Of a stretch of DNA of 64,000 nucleotides, positions 51,124 to 60,093 are shown piece by piece (within the stretch, counting starts at the first letter, position 1; each line of letters begins with the position of its first letter). The position numbers and the translations under genes were made by a program. The DNA comes from Rhizobium sp. SL86 (GTDB lineage Bacteria > Pseudomonadota > Alphaproteobacteria > Rhizobiales > Rhizobiaceae): NCBI RefSeq assembly GCF_026672545.1, contig NZ_JAPPRJ010000008.1, positions 62,001 to 126,000 on the forward strand, written 5' to 3'. A model generated the notes under the pieces. It did no database searches. It had not been told where the DNA came from and saw nothing but the letters and a program-made list of their open reading frames with translations.

Positions 51124-51343
51124 AACGGCGGCTTTTTGGGCGTTTTATGCTGATTTTCTAGGTTCTTTGGTCTGTTTTGCGCCAGTTTCCGGTTCGGTTG
51201 GGGGTAAATGACGTCAATACATCATTTTGACTTCCCTTTTCGGATGAAAGCGGTATGAAATTTCCAACACCGAAGAACCCATAAGGGCCACACATACAAG
51301 AGGCGCGACTGACGTTCCTGCAGATCGCGTCCGGGGGAAAATT
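51124..51343. promoter_or_regulatory. Upstream region of the liv operon
   Basis: A 220-bp gap before livH that should hold the operon promoter. I could not assign a convincing -35/-10 pair or a regulator box. The ribosome site GGGGGAAAA precedes the livH ATG. No gene or RNA is evident in it. Confidence 0.3.
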
Positions 51344-52246
51344 ATGGAGTATTTCATCCAGCAGCTCCTGAACGGGCTGACTCTTGGATCCATCTATGGT
51401 TTGGTCGCGATCGGCTATACGATGGTTTATGGCATCATCGGCATGATCAACTTTGCCCATGGTGATATCTTCATGCTCGGCGGCTTTGCCGCGCTGATCG
51501 CCTTCCTTGTCCTGACATCCTTCATCGCTGGCGTGCCGGTTGCGCTCGCTTTGCTGATCATGATGGTTGTCGCGATGCTGGTGACGAGCCTGTGGAACTG
51601 GACGATCGAACGTGTGGCCTACCGGCCCCTGCGTGGTTCGTTCCGCCTGGCGCCGCTCATCACCGCGATCGGCATGTCGATCGTGCTGTCGAACTTCATT
51701 CAGGTGACCCAGGGACCGCGCAACAAGCCGATCCCGCCGCTGATCAACGATGTCTATCATTTCGGTGATGTGACCGTTTCGCTGAAACAGCTGGTGATCG
51801 TCGTCGTAACGGCTGTGCTGCTCACCGTCTTCTGGTACATCGTCAACAAGACGCCGCTCGGCCGTGCCCAGCGTGCCACCGAACAGGACCGCAAGATGGC
51901 GGCGCTGCTGGGTGTCGACGTCGACCGGACGATCTCCATCACCTTCATCATGGGTGCGGCGCTGGCTGCCGTCGCCGGCACGATGTACCTCATGTATTAT
52001 GGGGTCGCCTCGTTTGCCGATGGCTTCATCCCTGGCGTGAAGGCCTTCACCGCAGCCGTTCTCGGCGGCATCGGCTCTCTGCCGGGTGCTGTTCTGGGCG
52101 GTTTGCTGATCGGCCTGATCGAATCCCTTTGGTCCGCTTATTTCTCCATTGCATACAAGGACGTGGCGACCTTCGCCATTCTGGCCTTCGTGCTGATCTT
52201 CAAGCCGACCGGCATCCTCGGTCGTCCCGAAGTGGAGAAGGTGTAA
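51344..52246 (+). CDS. livH: Branched-chain amino-acid ABC permease LivH
   Basis: A 300-residue permease with about eight membrane segments. Family marks are QQLLNGLTLGSIYGLVAIGYTMVYGIIGMINFAHGD at the N-terminus and RTISITFIMGAALAAVAGTM and GGIGSLPGAVLGG in the second half. It forms the inner-membrane channel with LivM. First gene of livHMGF, with four bases before livM. Confidence 0.95.
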   Translation: MEYFIQQLLNGLTLGSIYGLVAIGYTMVYGIIGMINFAHGDIFMLGGFAALIAFLVLTSFIAGVPVALALLIMMVVAMLVTSLWNWTIERVAYRPLRGSFRLAPLITAIGMSIVLSNFIQVTQGPRNKPIPPLINDVYHFGDVTVSLKQLVIVVVTAVLLTVFWYIVNKTPLGRAQRATEQDRKMAALLGVDVDRTISITFIMGAALAAVAGTMYLMYYGVASFADGFIPGVKAFTAAVLGGIGSLPGAVLGGLLIGLIESLWSAYFSIAYKDVATFAILAFVLIFKPTGILGRPEVEKV

Positions 52247-52250
52247 CTCC

Positions 52251-53648
52251 ATGCCGAACACAAACTCTTCTGCCAATGAAACGGCACCGGGCGTGATGGC
52301 CCAGGCCGTCAGGGAAGGTCTCTTTGCCGGCGTTCTGGCGTTTGGCATGTTCCTTCTTTACGTCGGGATCGAAACCTACCAGAACATCGACAATGCGCTG
52401 GTCTGGCGCACGCGCTGGGGGCTTTTGGCCATCTTCGTTCTGGTTGCCGCCGTCGGCCGTTTCCTGATCGTCGGGTTCGTCAAGCCGCGCCTCGACCGCC
52501 GCAAGCTGTCCAAGGCGAAGGCCGGCATTCCGGAAGTCTCCGACGACAAGGGGTTCTTCCACAAGAACTTCCTGAAACTCTCCATGCTGGCGCTGGTTCT
52601 TTACCCGCCGATCGTCGTCAGCCTGTATGGCGTGCAGGGCTCGCTGAAATTCGTCGACAATTTTGGCATCCAGATCCTGATCTACGTGATGCTGGCCTGG
52701 GGTCTCAACGTCGTTGTTGGCCTCGCCGGTCTGCTCGACCTCGGTTACGTCGCCTTCTACGCCGTCGGTGCCTATTCCTACGCGCTGCTGTCGGATACGT
52801 TTGGGCTGTCCTTCTGGCTGCTTCTGCCGCTCGCCGGCATCCTGGCCGCCTTCTGGGGCATCATTCTCGGCTTTCCGGTCCTGCGTCTGCGTGGCGACTA
52901 CCTCGCCATCGTCACACTCGCCTTCGGTGAGATCATCCGCCTCGTGCTGATGAACTGGTCGGATGTGACAGGCGGGACCGCCGGCATTTCCGGCATTGCG
53001 AAAGCCTCGATTTTCGGCATCTGGTCCTTTGATGTCGGGGCGGACAACAATTTCGCCAAGGTGTTCGGCCTGCCGATGTCGTCTGCCTATTACAAGATCT
53101 TCCTGTTCTACGTGATCCTGGCGCTTTGCCTGATCACCGCATACGTGACGATCAAGCTGCGCAGCATGCCGATCGGCCGCGCCTGGGAAGCCTTGCGCGA
53201 GGACGAGATCGCCTGCCGTTCGCTCGGCATCGATACGGTCAAGACCAAGCTGACGGCCTTTGCCATCGGCGCCATGTTCGGCGGCTTTGCCGGTTCCTTC
53301 TTTGCCGCACGCCAGGGCTTTGTATCGCCGGAAAGCTTCGTCTTCCTGGAATCGGCGGTCATCCTTGCCATCGTCGTTCTCGGTGGCATGGGATCGCTGA
53401 CCGGCATCGCAATCGCCGCGGTGGTGATGATCGGTGGTACCGAACTGCTGCGTGAGATGGAATTCCTGAAACACGTCTTCGGTCCGGATTTCACGCCCGA
53501 ACTTTACCGCATGCTGCTCTTCGGCTTGGCCATGGTTGCGGTCATGCTGTTCAAGCCGCGCGGTTTCGTCGGCTCGCGTGAACCGACGGCCTTCCTCAAG
53601 GAACGCAAGGCCGTCTCCGGAAGCTTCACCAAGGAGGGTCATGGCTGA
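52251..53648 (+). CDS. livM: Branched-chain amino-acid ABC permease LivM
   Basis: A 465-residue permease. The first ~110 residues form an extra N-terminal DUF3382-type region with two hydrophobic segments; the core from about residue 130 carries WGLNVVVGLAGLLDLGYVAFYAVGAYSYA and FGGFAGSFFAARQGFVSPE-type signatures. It is a normal length for the long LivM form. It overlaps livG by one base (TGATG), and its 3' end carries the AAGGAGG ribosome site of livG. Confidence 0.94.
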   Translation: MPNTNSSANETAPGVMAQAVREGLFAGVLAFGMFLLYVGIETYQNIDNALVWRTRWGLLAIFVLVAAVGRFLIVGFVKPRLDRRKLSKAKAGIPEVSDDKGFFHKNFLKLSMLALVLYPPIVVSLYGVQGSLKFVDNFGIQILIYVMLAWGLNVVVGLAGLLDLGYVAFYAVGAYSYALLSDTFGLSFWLLLPLAGILAAFWGIILGFPVLRLRGDYLAIVTLAFGEIIRLVLMNWSDVTGGTAGISGIAKASIFGIWSFDVGADNNFAKVFGLPMSSAYYKIFLFYVILALCLITAYVTIKLRSMPIGRAWEALREDEIACRSLGIDTVKTKLTAFAIGAMFGGFAGSFFAARQGFVSPESFVFLESAVILAIVVLGGMGSLTGIAIAAVVMIGGTELLREMEFLKHVFGPDFTPELYRMLLFGLAMVAVMLFKPRGFVGSREPTAFLKERKAVSGSFTKEGHG

Positions 53649-54517
53649 TGACCCCCGGAAACACCACGATGACACGCGATACCATTCTGAAGGTCGAGCA
53701 TCTGTCGATGCGGTTTGGCGGGCTGATGGCGATCAACGACCTGTCGCTGGAGGCCAAGCGCGGCGAAATCACCGCGCTGATCGGTCCGAACGGCGCGGGC
53801 AAGACCACCGTCTTCAACTGCATCACCGGCTTCTACAAACCGACCATGGGCATGATCACGCTGACCCAGAAGGACGGCGATCAGTTTCTGCTCGAACGTC
53901 TGTCGGATTTCGAGATCACCAAAAAGGCGAAGGTGGCCCGTACCTTCCAGAACATCCGGCTGTTCTCCGGCCTGACGGTTCTGGAAAACCTGCTGGTTGC
54001 CCAGCACAACAAGCTGATGAAGGCCTCCGGTTACACGATCATGGGCCTGCTCGGACTCGGTTCCTACAAGCGCGAGGCCGATGGGGCGATCGAGCTTGCC
54101 CGCCAGTGGCTGGAAAAGGCCGATCTCATCGACCGCGCCGACGATCCGGCTGGCGATCTTCCCTATGGCGCCCAACGCCGGCTGGAAATTGCACGCGCCA
54201 TGTGCACAGGTCCGGAACTTCTGTGCCTCGACGAACCGGCCGCTGGTCTCAACCCGAAGGAATCGCTTGCCCTCAACACGCTGCTCAACAGCATCCGTGA
54301 CGAGACCGGAACCTCGATCCTGCTGATCGAGCACGACATGTCCGTGGTCATGGAGATCTCCGACCATGTCGTCGTTCTGGAATACGGCCAGAAGATTTCC
54401 GATGGCACGCCGGACCATGTGAAGAACGATCCGAAAGTCATTGCCGCCTATCTCGGTGTCGATGACGACGAGCTGGAAGAAGTGATGCATGAAGAACTCG
54501 ACGGGGGCTCGCACTGA
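53648..54517 (+). CDS. livG: Branched-chain amino-acid ABC ATPase LivG
   Basis: A 289-residue ABC ATPase: Walker A GPNGAGKTT, Q-loop ARTFQNIRLF, Walker B LLCLDEPAAGLNP and switch LLIEHDMSVVMEI. The signature here reads LPYGAQRRLEIARAM, usual for LivG. It overlaps livM and livF by one base each. It energises import with LivF. Confidence 0.95.
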   Translation: MTPGNTTMTRDTILKVEHLSMRFGGLMAINDLSLEAKRGEITALIGPNGAGKTTVFNCITGFYKPTMGMITLTQKDGDQFLLERLSDFEITKKAKVARTFQNIRLFSGLTVLENLLVAQHNKLMKASGYTIMGLLGLGSYKREADGAIELARQWLEKADLIDRADDPAGDLPYGAQRRLEIARAMCTGPELLCLDEPAAGLNPKESLALNTLLNSIRDETGTSILLIEHDMSVVMEISDHVVVLEYGQKISDGTPDHVKNDPKVIAAYLGVDDDELEEVMHEELDGGSH

Positions 54518-55263
54518 TGTCCGCCAACGCTAATCCCCATGCAGAACCTCTCCTGACGGTTTCGGGCGTCGAGACCTATTATGGCAGCATCCGCGCGCTT
54601 GCCGGCGTCGACGTGCATGTCAACAAGGGCGAGATCGTCAGCCTGATCGGCGCCAACGGCGCCGGAAAATCGACGCTGATGATGACGATCTGCGGCAGCC
54701 CGCAGGCCCGCAACGGCTCCGTCGTGTTCGACGGCACCGACATCACCAAGATGCCGACGCACCTGATCGCGCGCCGCCGCATCGCCCAGTCTCCGGAAGG
54801 CCGGCGCATTTTCCCGCGCATGACCGTCTACGAGAACCTGCAGATGGGCGCCGGTCTCGACAACCTGAAATATTTCGACGAGGACGTGGAGAAGATCTTC
54901 GCGCTTTTCCCGCGTCTGAAGGAGCGCCAGAGCCAGCGCGGCGGAACGCTGTCGGGCGGCGAGCAGCAGATGCTGTCGATCGGTCGTGCGTTGATGGCCC
55001 GCCCGAAGCTGCTGCTGCTGGACGAGCCGTCGCTGGGTCTCGCACCGCTGATCGTCAAGCAGATCTTCGAGGCGATCAAGGTGTTGAACGAGAAAGAGGG
55101 GCTGACCGTCTTTCTCGTCGAGCAGAATGCCTTTGCGGCACTGAAATTGTCGCACCGGGCCTATGTGATGGTGAATGGCAAGGTGACCATGAGCGGATCG
55201 GGCAGGGAACTGCTTGCTAATCCGGAAGTGCGCGCCGCCTATCTCGAAGGCGGACGGCATTGA
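54517..55263 (+). CDS. livF: Branched-chain amino-acid ABC ATPase LivF
   Basis: A 248-residue ABC ATPase: Walker A GANGAGKST, LSGGEQQMLSIGRALM signature, Walker B LLLLDEPSLGLAP and FLVEQNAFAAL switch region. It is translationally coupled to livG. Normal length for LivF. Confidence 0.95.
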   Translation: MSANANPHAEPLLTVSGVETYYGSIRALAGVDVHVNKGEIVSLIGANGAGKSTLMMTICGSPQARNGSVVFDGTDITKMPTHLIARRRIAQSPEGRRIFPRMTVYENLQMGAGLDNLKYFDEDVEKIFALFPRLKERQSQRGGTLSGGEQQMLSIGRALMARPKLLLLDEPSLGLAPLIVKQIFEAIKVLNEKEGLTVFLVEQNAFAALKLSHRAYVMVNGKVTMSGSGRELLANPEVRAAYLEGGRH

Positions 55264-55287
55264 TGCCGGCATCAGGGAGACGATGAC

Positions 55288-55641
55288 ATGCAAGGTCTTT
55301 TCTTTGAAACCGATACCGGCGCCCGTTATGTGCTGCGCTTCATCGTGCTGATGATCGGTCTTTGGACCGCCTGGCGCACCGGCCGTGCGGTTGCGGAAGG
55401 CTGGAAGGAACTGCCACTGGTGTTCGGCTACGTGCTGCTGCTCGGCGTTCTGATGCGCTTCCTGCACTTTTCGCTGTTCCAGGGGCCGTTCCTCAGCCTC
55501 GGTTATTATCTCATTGATGTCGTGCTGCTTCTTGTGTTCGCGATTGCCGGTTTCCGGCAGCGCCGTACCAACCAGATGGTGGAGAACTACTACTGGCTCT
55601 ACGACAGAAGCAGCATGTTCTCTTGGAAGAAGAAGAATTGA
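55288..55641 (+). CDS. DUF6867 membrane protein of the liv operon
   Basis: A 117-residue protein with three hydrophobic segments (about residues 15-32, 45-62, 70-88) and a C-terminal YYWLYDRSSMFSWKKK motif. It fits DUF6867, found in rhizobial liv loci between livF and livJ. It begins 24 bases after livF. Function unknown; position suggests an accessory role in amino-acid uptake. A weak hairpin follows. Confidence 0.85.
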   Translation: MQGLFFETDTGARYVLRFIVLMIGLWTAWRTGRAVAEGWKELPLVFGYVLLLGVLMRFLHFSLFQGPFLSLGYYLIDVVLLLVFAIAGFRQRRTNQMVENYYWLYDRSSMFSWKKKN

Positions 55642-55644
55642 CAG

Positions 55645-55665
55645 TCTGAGGTTTTCGGCCTCAGA
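55645..55665 (+). terminator. Weak hairpin between DUF6867 and livJ
   Basis: Arms TCTGAGG and CCTCAGA (7 bp) with a 7-base loop, 3 bases after the DUF6867 stop, without a T-run. It may attenuate or protect an mRNA end, allowing livJ to be expressed at a different level. Confidence 0.4.
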
Positions 55666-55782
55666 TTGCAACCAATCAGACTGGGCGTTTGCCCAGACAA
55701 GGGAACCAGTTACCGGCGCAGGGGTGGTGGGTCTTGCGTTCGGTCTTTACACCGACCCGCTCAAAAAACTGGGAGTATCATT

Positions 55783-56898
55783 ATGAAGAAGTCTCTTCTC
55801 TCAGCAGTCGCGCTGACGGCCGTCATGGCGTTCAGCGGTTCTGCTTGGGCCGACGTCATCATTGGCGTTGCCGGTCCTCTGACCGGCCCGAACGCAGCCT
55901 TCGGCGCACAGCTCCAGAAGGGTGCGGAACAGGCTGCAGCCGACATCAATGCTGCCGGCGGCATCAACGGCGAAAAGATCAAGATCGTGCTCGGCGACGA
56001 CGTGTCCGACCCGAAGCAGGGCGTCTCGGTTGCCAACAAGTTCGTCGCTGACGGCGTGAAGTTCGTGGTTGGCCACTTCAACTCGTCGGTTTCGATCCCG
56101 GCATCGGAAGTTTATGCCGAAAACGGCATCGTGCAGATCACGCCGGCTTCGACCAACCCGAAGTTCACCGATCGCGGCCTGTGGAACACCTTCCGCACCT
56201 GCGGCCGTGACGACCAGCAGGGCGCTGTCGCCGGCAAGTATATCTCCGAAAAGTTCAAGGGCGTACCGGTTGCCGTCGTTCACGACAAGACCACCTACGG
56301 CCAGGGCCTCGCTGACGAAACCAAGAAGGCGATGAACGCGCTGGGCGTCAAGGAAGTCATCTACGAAGGCATCACCGTTGGCGACAAGGACTTCTCGGCC
56401 CTCATCTCCAAGATGAAGAATGCCGGCGTTGGCGTTGTCTACTTCGGCGGCCTGCACACCGAAGCCGGTCTTCTGATGCGCCAGATGGCCGACCAGGGCG
56501 TCAAGGCGCCGCTGATGTCGGGCGACGGCATCACCTCCAACGAACTGGCGTCGATCGCCGGCGACGCCGTCAACGGCACGCTGATGACCTTCCCGCCGGA
56601 TCCGCGCCAGAACCCGAACGCCAAGGACCTCGTCGAGAAGTTCCGCAAGGCTGGTTTCGAGCCGGAAGCCTACACGCTCTATTCCTACGCCGCGATGCAG
56701 ATCTTCGCTGACGCCGCCAAGGCCGCCAAGACGAACGATCCGACCAAGGTTGCGGAAGCCATGAAGGCCAAGGGTCCGTTCAAGACCGCCATCGGCGACA
56801 TCGGCTTCGACAAGAAGGGCGACATCACCCGTCCGGACTATGTCATGTACGAGTGGAAGAAGGGCCCGGACGGCAAGTACAGCTACTTCCAGATGTAA
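55783..56898 (+). CDS. livJ: Branched-chain amino-acid binding protein (LivJ/LivK type)
   Basis: A 371-residue periplasmic protein with a signal peptide MKKSLLSAVALTAVMAFSGS, cleavage near AWA-D. The mature start DVIIGVAGPLTGPNAAFGAQLQKGAEQAA is typical of LivJ/K. GGGAG gives a strong ribosome site. It lies 142 bases after the DUF6867 gene and ends at a strong terminator, completing the uptake system. Confidence 0.93.
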   Translation: MKKSLLSAVALTAVMAFSGSAWADVIIGVAGPLTGPNAAFGAQLQKGAEQAAADINAAGGINGEKIKIVLGDDVSDPKQGVSVANKFVADGVKFVVGHFNSSVSIPASEVYAENGIVQITPASTNPKFTDRGLWNTFRTCGRDDQQGAVAGKYISEKFKGVPVAVVHDKTTYGQGLADETKKAMNALGVKEVIYEGITVGDKDFSALISKMKNAGVGVVYFGGLHTEAGLLMRQMADQGVKAPLMSGDGITSNELASIAGDAVNGTLMTFPPDPRQNPNAKDLVEKFRKAGFEPEAYTLYSYAAMQIFADAAKAAKTNDPTKVAEAMKAKGPFKTAIGDIGFDKKGDITRPDYVMYEWKKGPDGKYSYFQM

Positions 56899-56931
56899 GA
56901 TCCATCCGGATCATCATCATCGATCTGAGAG

Positions 56932-56963
56932 GAAGCCCGGTTTCGCACCGGGCTTCTTTTTTT
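56932..56963 (+). terminator. Strong intrinsic terminator of livJ
   Basis: Perfect 10-bp stem GAAGCCCGGT / ACCGGGCTTC (56932-56941 and 56947-56956), loop TTCGC, followed by seven Ts. It begins 33 bases past the livJ stop. Confidence 0.9.
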
Positions 56964-57110
56964 CCTCTCCGCGGTGGTCGCCGCGTCTTTTTTGATCTCA
57001 GGCTGACCTTGCGGCCGGTCCGCGACCTCTTGCCAAGACCGGCGACATCATCGACATTCGAAACGAGGCATCAATGGTTGCGCGGGCACCGCGCGTCAGG
57101 GGGAACATCC

Positions 57111-57707
57111 GTGCGTTCAGCAGTGCTTGCGGTCATGGTTGCGCTGGCTGGCCTGTCCGGCTGTACTCAGGTTGCCCAAAAGGCCGAAACGGCGGCCAAC
57201 CGTTCCTTCACCAGTTATGCGCTGGGCAAACCTTACGCTGAGGTCGCCAGCCTCGGCACCTCGCCCATGGAGCGGCTTGCCGGCAATGACAGGGCAACCT
57301 TCGGCCCGCTGCTTGGCTCGATGCCGCTTGCCAACGGAATGACCATCTATCGCCACATGGCGCCCTCCGCCCGCACCGAGACCGGTACCGATTTCGGCGG
57401 CCTGGTCGGCACATCGTCGGTCAGCAGCAACAACCGGCTGTCCTATTTCCTCGTCGGACCGGATGGTATCGTGAAGGACTGGGCGACCGGCTCGGTGCCG
57501 GGCAATGCCAGCAGCTGCATCAGCTATATCGGCGGCATCATCCAGCGTTGCTCGGATCTCACGCAGTTCGAGGCGTCGCTCACCCTTTATGATGCGCGGG
57601 TGCTGACGAAGGACGGGCAGCCGATTTCCGTCTGGGGTGCACCGGCAACCACGGCAGCGGTACCGGCTGCTTCGGCCAAGCCGACACGGCCGGCGCCGCG
57701 AACCTAG
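57111..57707 (+). CDS. Putative lipoprotein
   Basis: A 198-residue product starting at a GTG at 57111 preceded by AGGGGGAAC. The signal peptide ends in the lipobox LSGC (Cys18). The mature part shows ALGKPYAEVASLGTSPMERLAGNDRATF and a Gly/Ser-rich middle; it is Ala/Pro-rich at the C-terminus. I do not recognise a family. A frame extending further upstream lacks a ribosome site. Convergent with cheD. Confidence 0.7.
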   Translation: MRSAVLAVMVALAGLSGCTQVAQKAETAANRSFTSYALGKPYAEVASLGTSPMERLAGNDRATFGPLLGSMPLANGMTIYRHMAPSARTETGTDFGGLVGTSSVSSNNRLSYFLVGPDGIVKDWATGSVPGNASSCISYIGGIIQRCSDLTQFEASLTLYDARVLTKDGQPISVWGAPATTAAVPAASAKPTRPAPRT

Positions 57708-57760
57708 GCGTTCGTTCCGGCTCTGATCATTCGGAAATGTCTTTCGGCAATGTCTGTGGA

Positions 57761-58309
57761 TCAGAACGCCCGTTGCGGCAATCGGGCGACCTCCCGGCTT
57801 ATGCCGGAAAGAGGCGTGAAATCCTCCGTTTCTCGGAGGCTCGTCCTGCCGGTCGCGGGATGGAAGGTCACCCAGCGGGCGACATTGCCGCCGAGATGGG
57901 CTTCGACCAGCTTGATGCCGTTGGACTGCAGGAAGTTTTTGGCATAGTCGGCGTTCAGCGCGCCGGGATTGCTGCTGCTGTCGTCTCTCAGGCGCCCACC
58001 GAACAGCTTGGCCACGAGCCGCTCGCGCCGCGCGCCGCGACGGCACAGACCCGCGACAAGACTGGCCATCGCCACATCACCGTAACGGTGTCGTTGAGCG
58101 GAGGGTGCGTCCTTGCCGCCGTTTGGCAATACGAAGTGGTTCATGCCCCCCACGGCCCGGACGGGATCGTAGATGCAGGCGCAGACGCAGGAGCCCAGGA
58201 CGGTGCTGAAGATCGTGTTGACGTCATTCGACACCAGGCATTGGCCGCTCAACAGATGGATGACCTCAAGGTCGTCGTTGTTCTGCTCCAAGCAATGATC
58301 TGCTTTCAT
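57761..58309 (-). CDS. cheD: Chemoreceptor glutamine deamidase CheD
   Basis: A 182-residue CheD with the catalytic segment STVLGSCVCACIYDP (Cys in GSC), the His in GGMNHFVLP, and HRYGDVAMASLV. It deamidates glutamines of methyl-accepting chemoreceptors. No other che gene is in the window, whereas cheD in rhizobia usually lies in the che operon; this is an orphan or second copy. The upstream 100 bases are unusually AT-rich. Confidence 0.88.
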   Translation of the reverse strand: MKADHCLEQNNDDLEVIHLLSGQCLVSNDVNTIFSTVLGSCVCACIYDPVRAVGGMNHFVLPNGGKDAPSAQRHRYGDVAMASLVAGLCRRGARRERLVAKLFGGRLRDDSSSNPGALNADYAKNFLQSNGIKLVEAHLGGNVARWVTFHPATGRTSLRETEDFTPLSGISREVARLPQRAF

Positions 58310-58374
58310 GGGTTCGAGGGTGCCTCTTCATCCAATACAGGACTTTCGTCCGCTGCCCAGCTGCCAATGTAAGG

Positions 58375-58440
58375 TCATTTAATACGACCAAACATAAGAA
58401 ATATGTATTTTATGAAGTTCTGAAATATAATTGATGCAGA
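58375..58440. promoter_or_regulatory. AT-rich segment upstream of cheD
   Basis: An approximately 65-base stretch with ATAAGAAATATGTATTTTAT-like composition in otherwise GC-rich DNA, between cheD (start 58309) and the convergent-side P-loop ATPase gene end (58503). It probably includes the cheD promoter. No motif is assigned. Confidence 0.3.
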
Positions 58441-58502
58441 ATGGTCAACAAGAACTGAAACTGCCGTGATTGCCGGTTCTATCCCGCTTCAGGACTGGCA
58501 CG

Positions 58503-59039
58503 TTACGCCTGCCTGGCCAGCGTGTGAAGCAAAAATTCCGCCCGGGCTTCCACGGGCGCTTTCGGCAGGACGATGATGGCATAACCCAGGGCAGGGTAAG
58601 CGGCTTCCAGCCTGCGATATTCCTCGACCGCATCCTCAAACCCGTGGCGGCGTTCGGCATCGCCGACATAGATTTCCGGCCAGGGCGGTGTCAGAAACAC
58701 CATCCGGTGATACCGATGTATGGTCTGCAGCGGCGTGAGCACATCGTCGCCGGTGACATGCGCGAGAGCGACCGCAGCATCGATGAGGCTGCGATCAAAG
58801 AAGACGAGGCCTTGCCTGCCGGCAGCGCTGCGACGGTCCTCAAGCGCAAGGGTCATGGCGCGGCGGGCAAACGCGGCCATGTCCGTCCAGGGCAGGGCGT
58901 TTCCGCCGCGCGCCAGTTCGTCGGCAACAATGCGTCGGCCGGGTTCCTCGACCGTTGGGTAACCGCGGCGGCGCAACTCCTCCAGAAGCGTCGATTTTCC
59001 GCCGCCCGAACAGCCGGAAATGATGACGAAACGGTCCAT
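58503..59039 (-). CDS. Small P-loop ATPase/kinase-like protein
   Basis: A 178-residue AAA_28/NadR-kinase-like protein. The P-loop is SGCSGGGKSTLLEELRRRGY near residue 8, followed by a VEEPGRRIVADEL segment and a late VFFDRSLIDAAVA Walker B-like strand. The family includes nucleotide or small-molecule kinases of unknown specificity in rhizobia. It stands alone between cheD and the response regulator gene. Confidence 0.82.
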   Translation of the reverse strand: MDRFVIISGCSGGGKSTLLEELRRRGYPTVEEPGRRIVADELARGGNALPWTDMAAFARRAMTLALEDRRSAAGRQGLVFFDRSLIDAAVALAHVTGDDVLTPLQTIHRYHRMVFLTPPWPEIYVGDAERRHGFEDAVEEYRRLEAAYPALGYAIIVLPKAPVEARAEFLLHTLARQA

Positions 59040-59166
59040 GACCTGTCCTCAAGATTGGGTTTCGGTGGATTTGGTCGAGGCCGGTGGCCTCACGATCGAA
59101 CGGGTCGACAGGCCCGGTCCGGCCGATGACCCAGGTCAAACGGTGCTCGACGCAACGGGCGGTGCC

Positions 59167-60093
59167 TCACACCTCGTGCAGCACATTGGCCGCCTTGACG
59201 GCGGCCGAAGCGCGATTTTCCACGCCGAGCTTTACGTAGATCTGTTCGAGATGTTTGTTCACCGTACGCGACGACAGGCCCAGGATATCGCCGATATCCT
59301 TGTTCGACTTGCCCTTGGCGATCCACAGAAGCACTTCGGATTCGCGGGTCGTCAAGGCAAAATGCTCGCGCAACACGGCATCGCCCGGCCGATTGCCGGC
59401 GCCGGTGACGCGGAACAGATATTCGTCCGGGCCGATCGCGCCGAGATAGGCGAACTGCAGGCTGGTCTCCACACCTTCCTGCTGGAAGGAAAAGGCGGCA
59501 TCGCGGGAGAAACCGGGACCGTCGCGCCCGCCCATCCAGGTGGCGATCTGGCGGATCACCAGATCAAGCCCGTCATCGCGGCCGATCGCCGAGTTGATCA
59601 GCCGGGTCGCCTGCGGGGTGGACCAGTGCAGACCGCCATTGCCCTTGACCGCCAGCAGGTGCCGGCCGGCGGCATCGAGCGCCACGCGGGCGCTCTGGGC
59701 GGAACGGGCATTGGTGAGATGCACGCGGATGCGGGCACGCAGTTCGTCGATGTTGATCGGCTTCGTCAGATAATCGACGCCGCCGGAATCCAGTGCATGC
59801 ACGACATGTTCCGTTTCGGTCAGCCCGGTCATGAAGATCACCGGCACCTGCGCCACCGCCGGGTTCGCCTTCAGCCGCCGGCAGGTGGTGAAACCGTCCA
59901 TCGCCGGCATCACCGCATCGAGCAGGATGAGGTCCGGCGTGATACGGTCGACGATGTTGAGCGCCGACTGGCCGGAGGTGGCGATCAGCACGGAGAAACC
60001 GGAGGCCTCCAGCGCCTCGGTCAAAAATCCCAGCGCTTCCGGGCTGTCATCGACCAGAAGAACGATGTCGCGGGGCTTGGCCAGGTCAGACAT
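59167..60093 (-). CDS. LuxR/NarL-type response regulator of the transporter-kinase system
   Basis: A 308-residue protein: receiver domain residues 8-120 with Asp59 as phosphoacceptor (LILLDAVMPAMDG), acidic pocket Asp15/Asp16 and Lys111; a middle segment of about 120 residues of unclear fold; and a C-terminal LuxR HTH, LTTRESEVLLWIAKGKSNKDI and LSSRTVNKHLEQIYVKLGV. Its ATG overlaps the end of the upstream hybrid kinase gene by 8 bases, so it is almost certainly the cognate output regulator. It likely activates transport or catabolic genes in response to the kinase ligand. Confidence 0.88.
   Translation of the reverse strand: MSDLAKPRDIVLLVDDSPEALGFLTEALEASGFSVLIATSGQSALNIVDRITPDLILLDAVMPAMDGFTTCRRLKANPAVAQVPVIFMTGLTETEHVVHALDSGGVDYLTKPINIDELRARIRVHLTNARSAQSARVALDAAGRHLLAVKGNGGLHWSTPQATRLINSAIGRDDGLDLVIRQIATWMGGRDGPGFSRDAAFSFQQEGVETSLQFAYLGAIGPDEYLFRVTGAGNRPGDAVLREHFALTTRESEVLLWIAKGKSNKDIGDILGLSSRTVNKHLEQIYVKLGVENRASAAVKAANVLHEV

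Noticed and set aside
52200..53675. Long minus-strand frame opposite livM
   Set aside because: It is antisense to livM, with a low-complexity Gln/His/Arg/Asp-rich translation and no domain.
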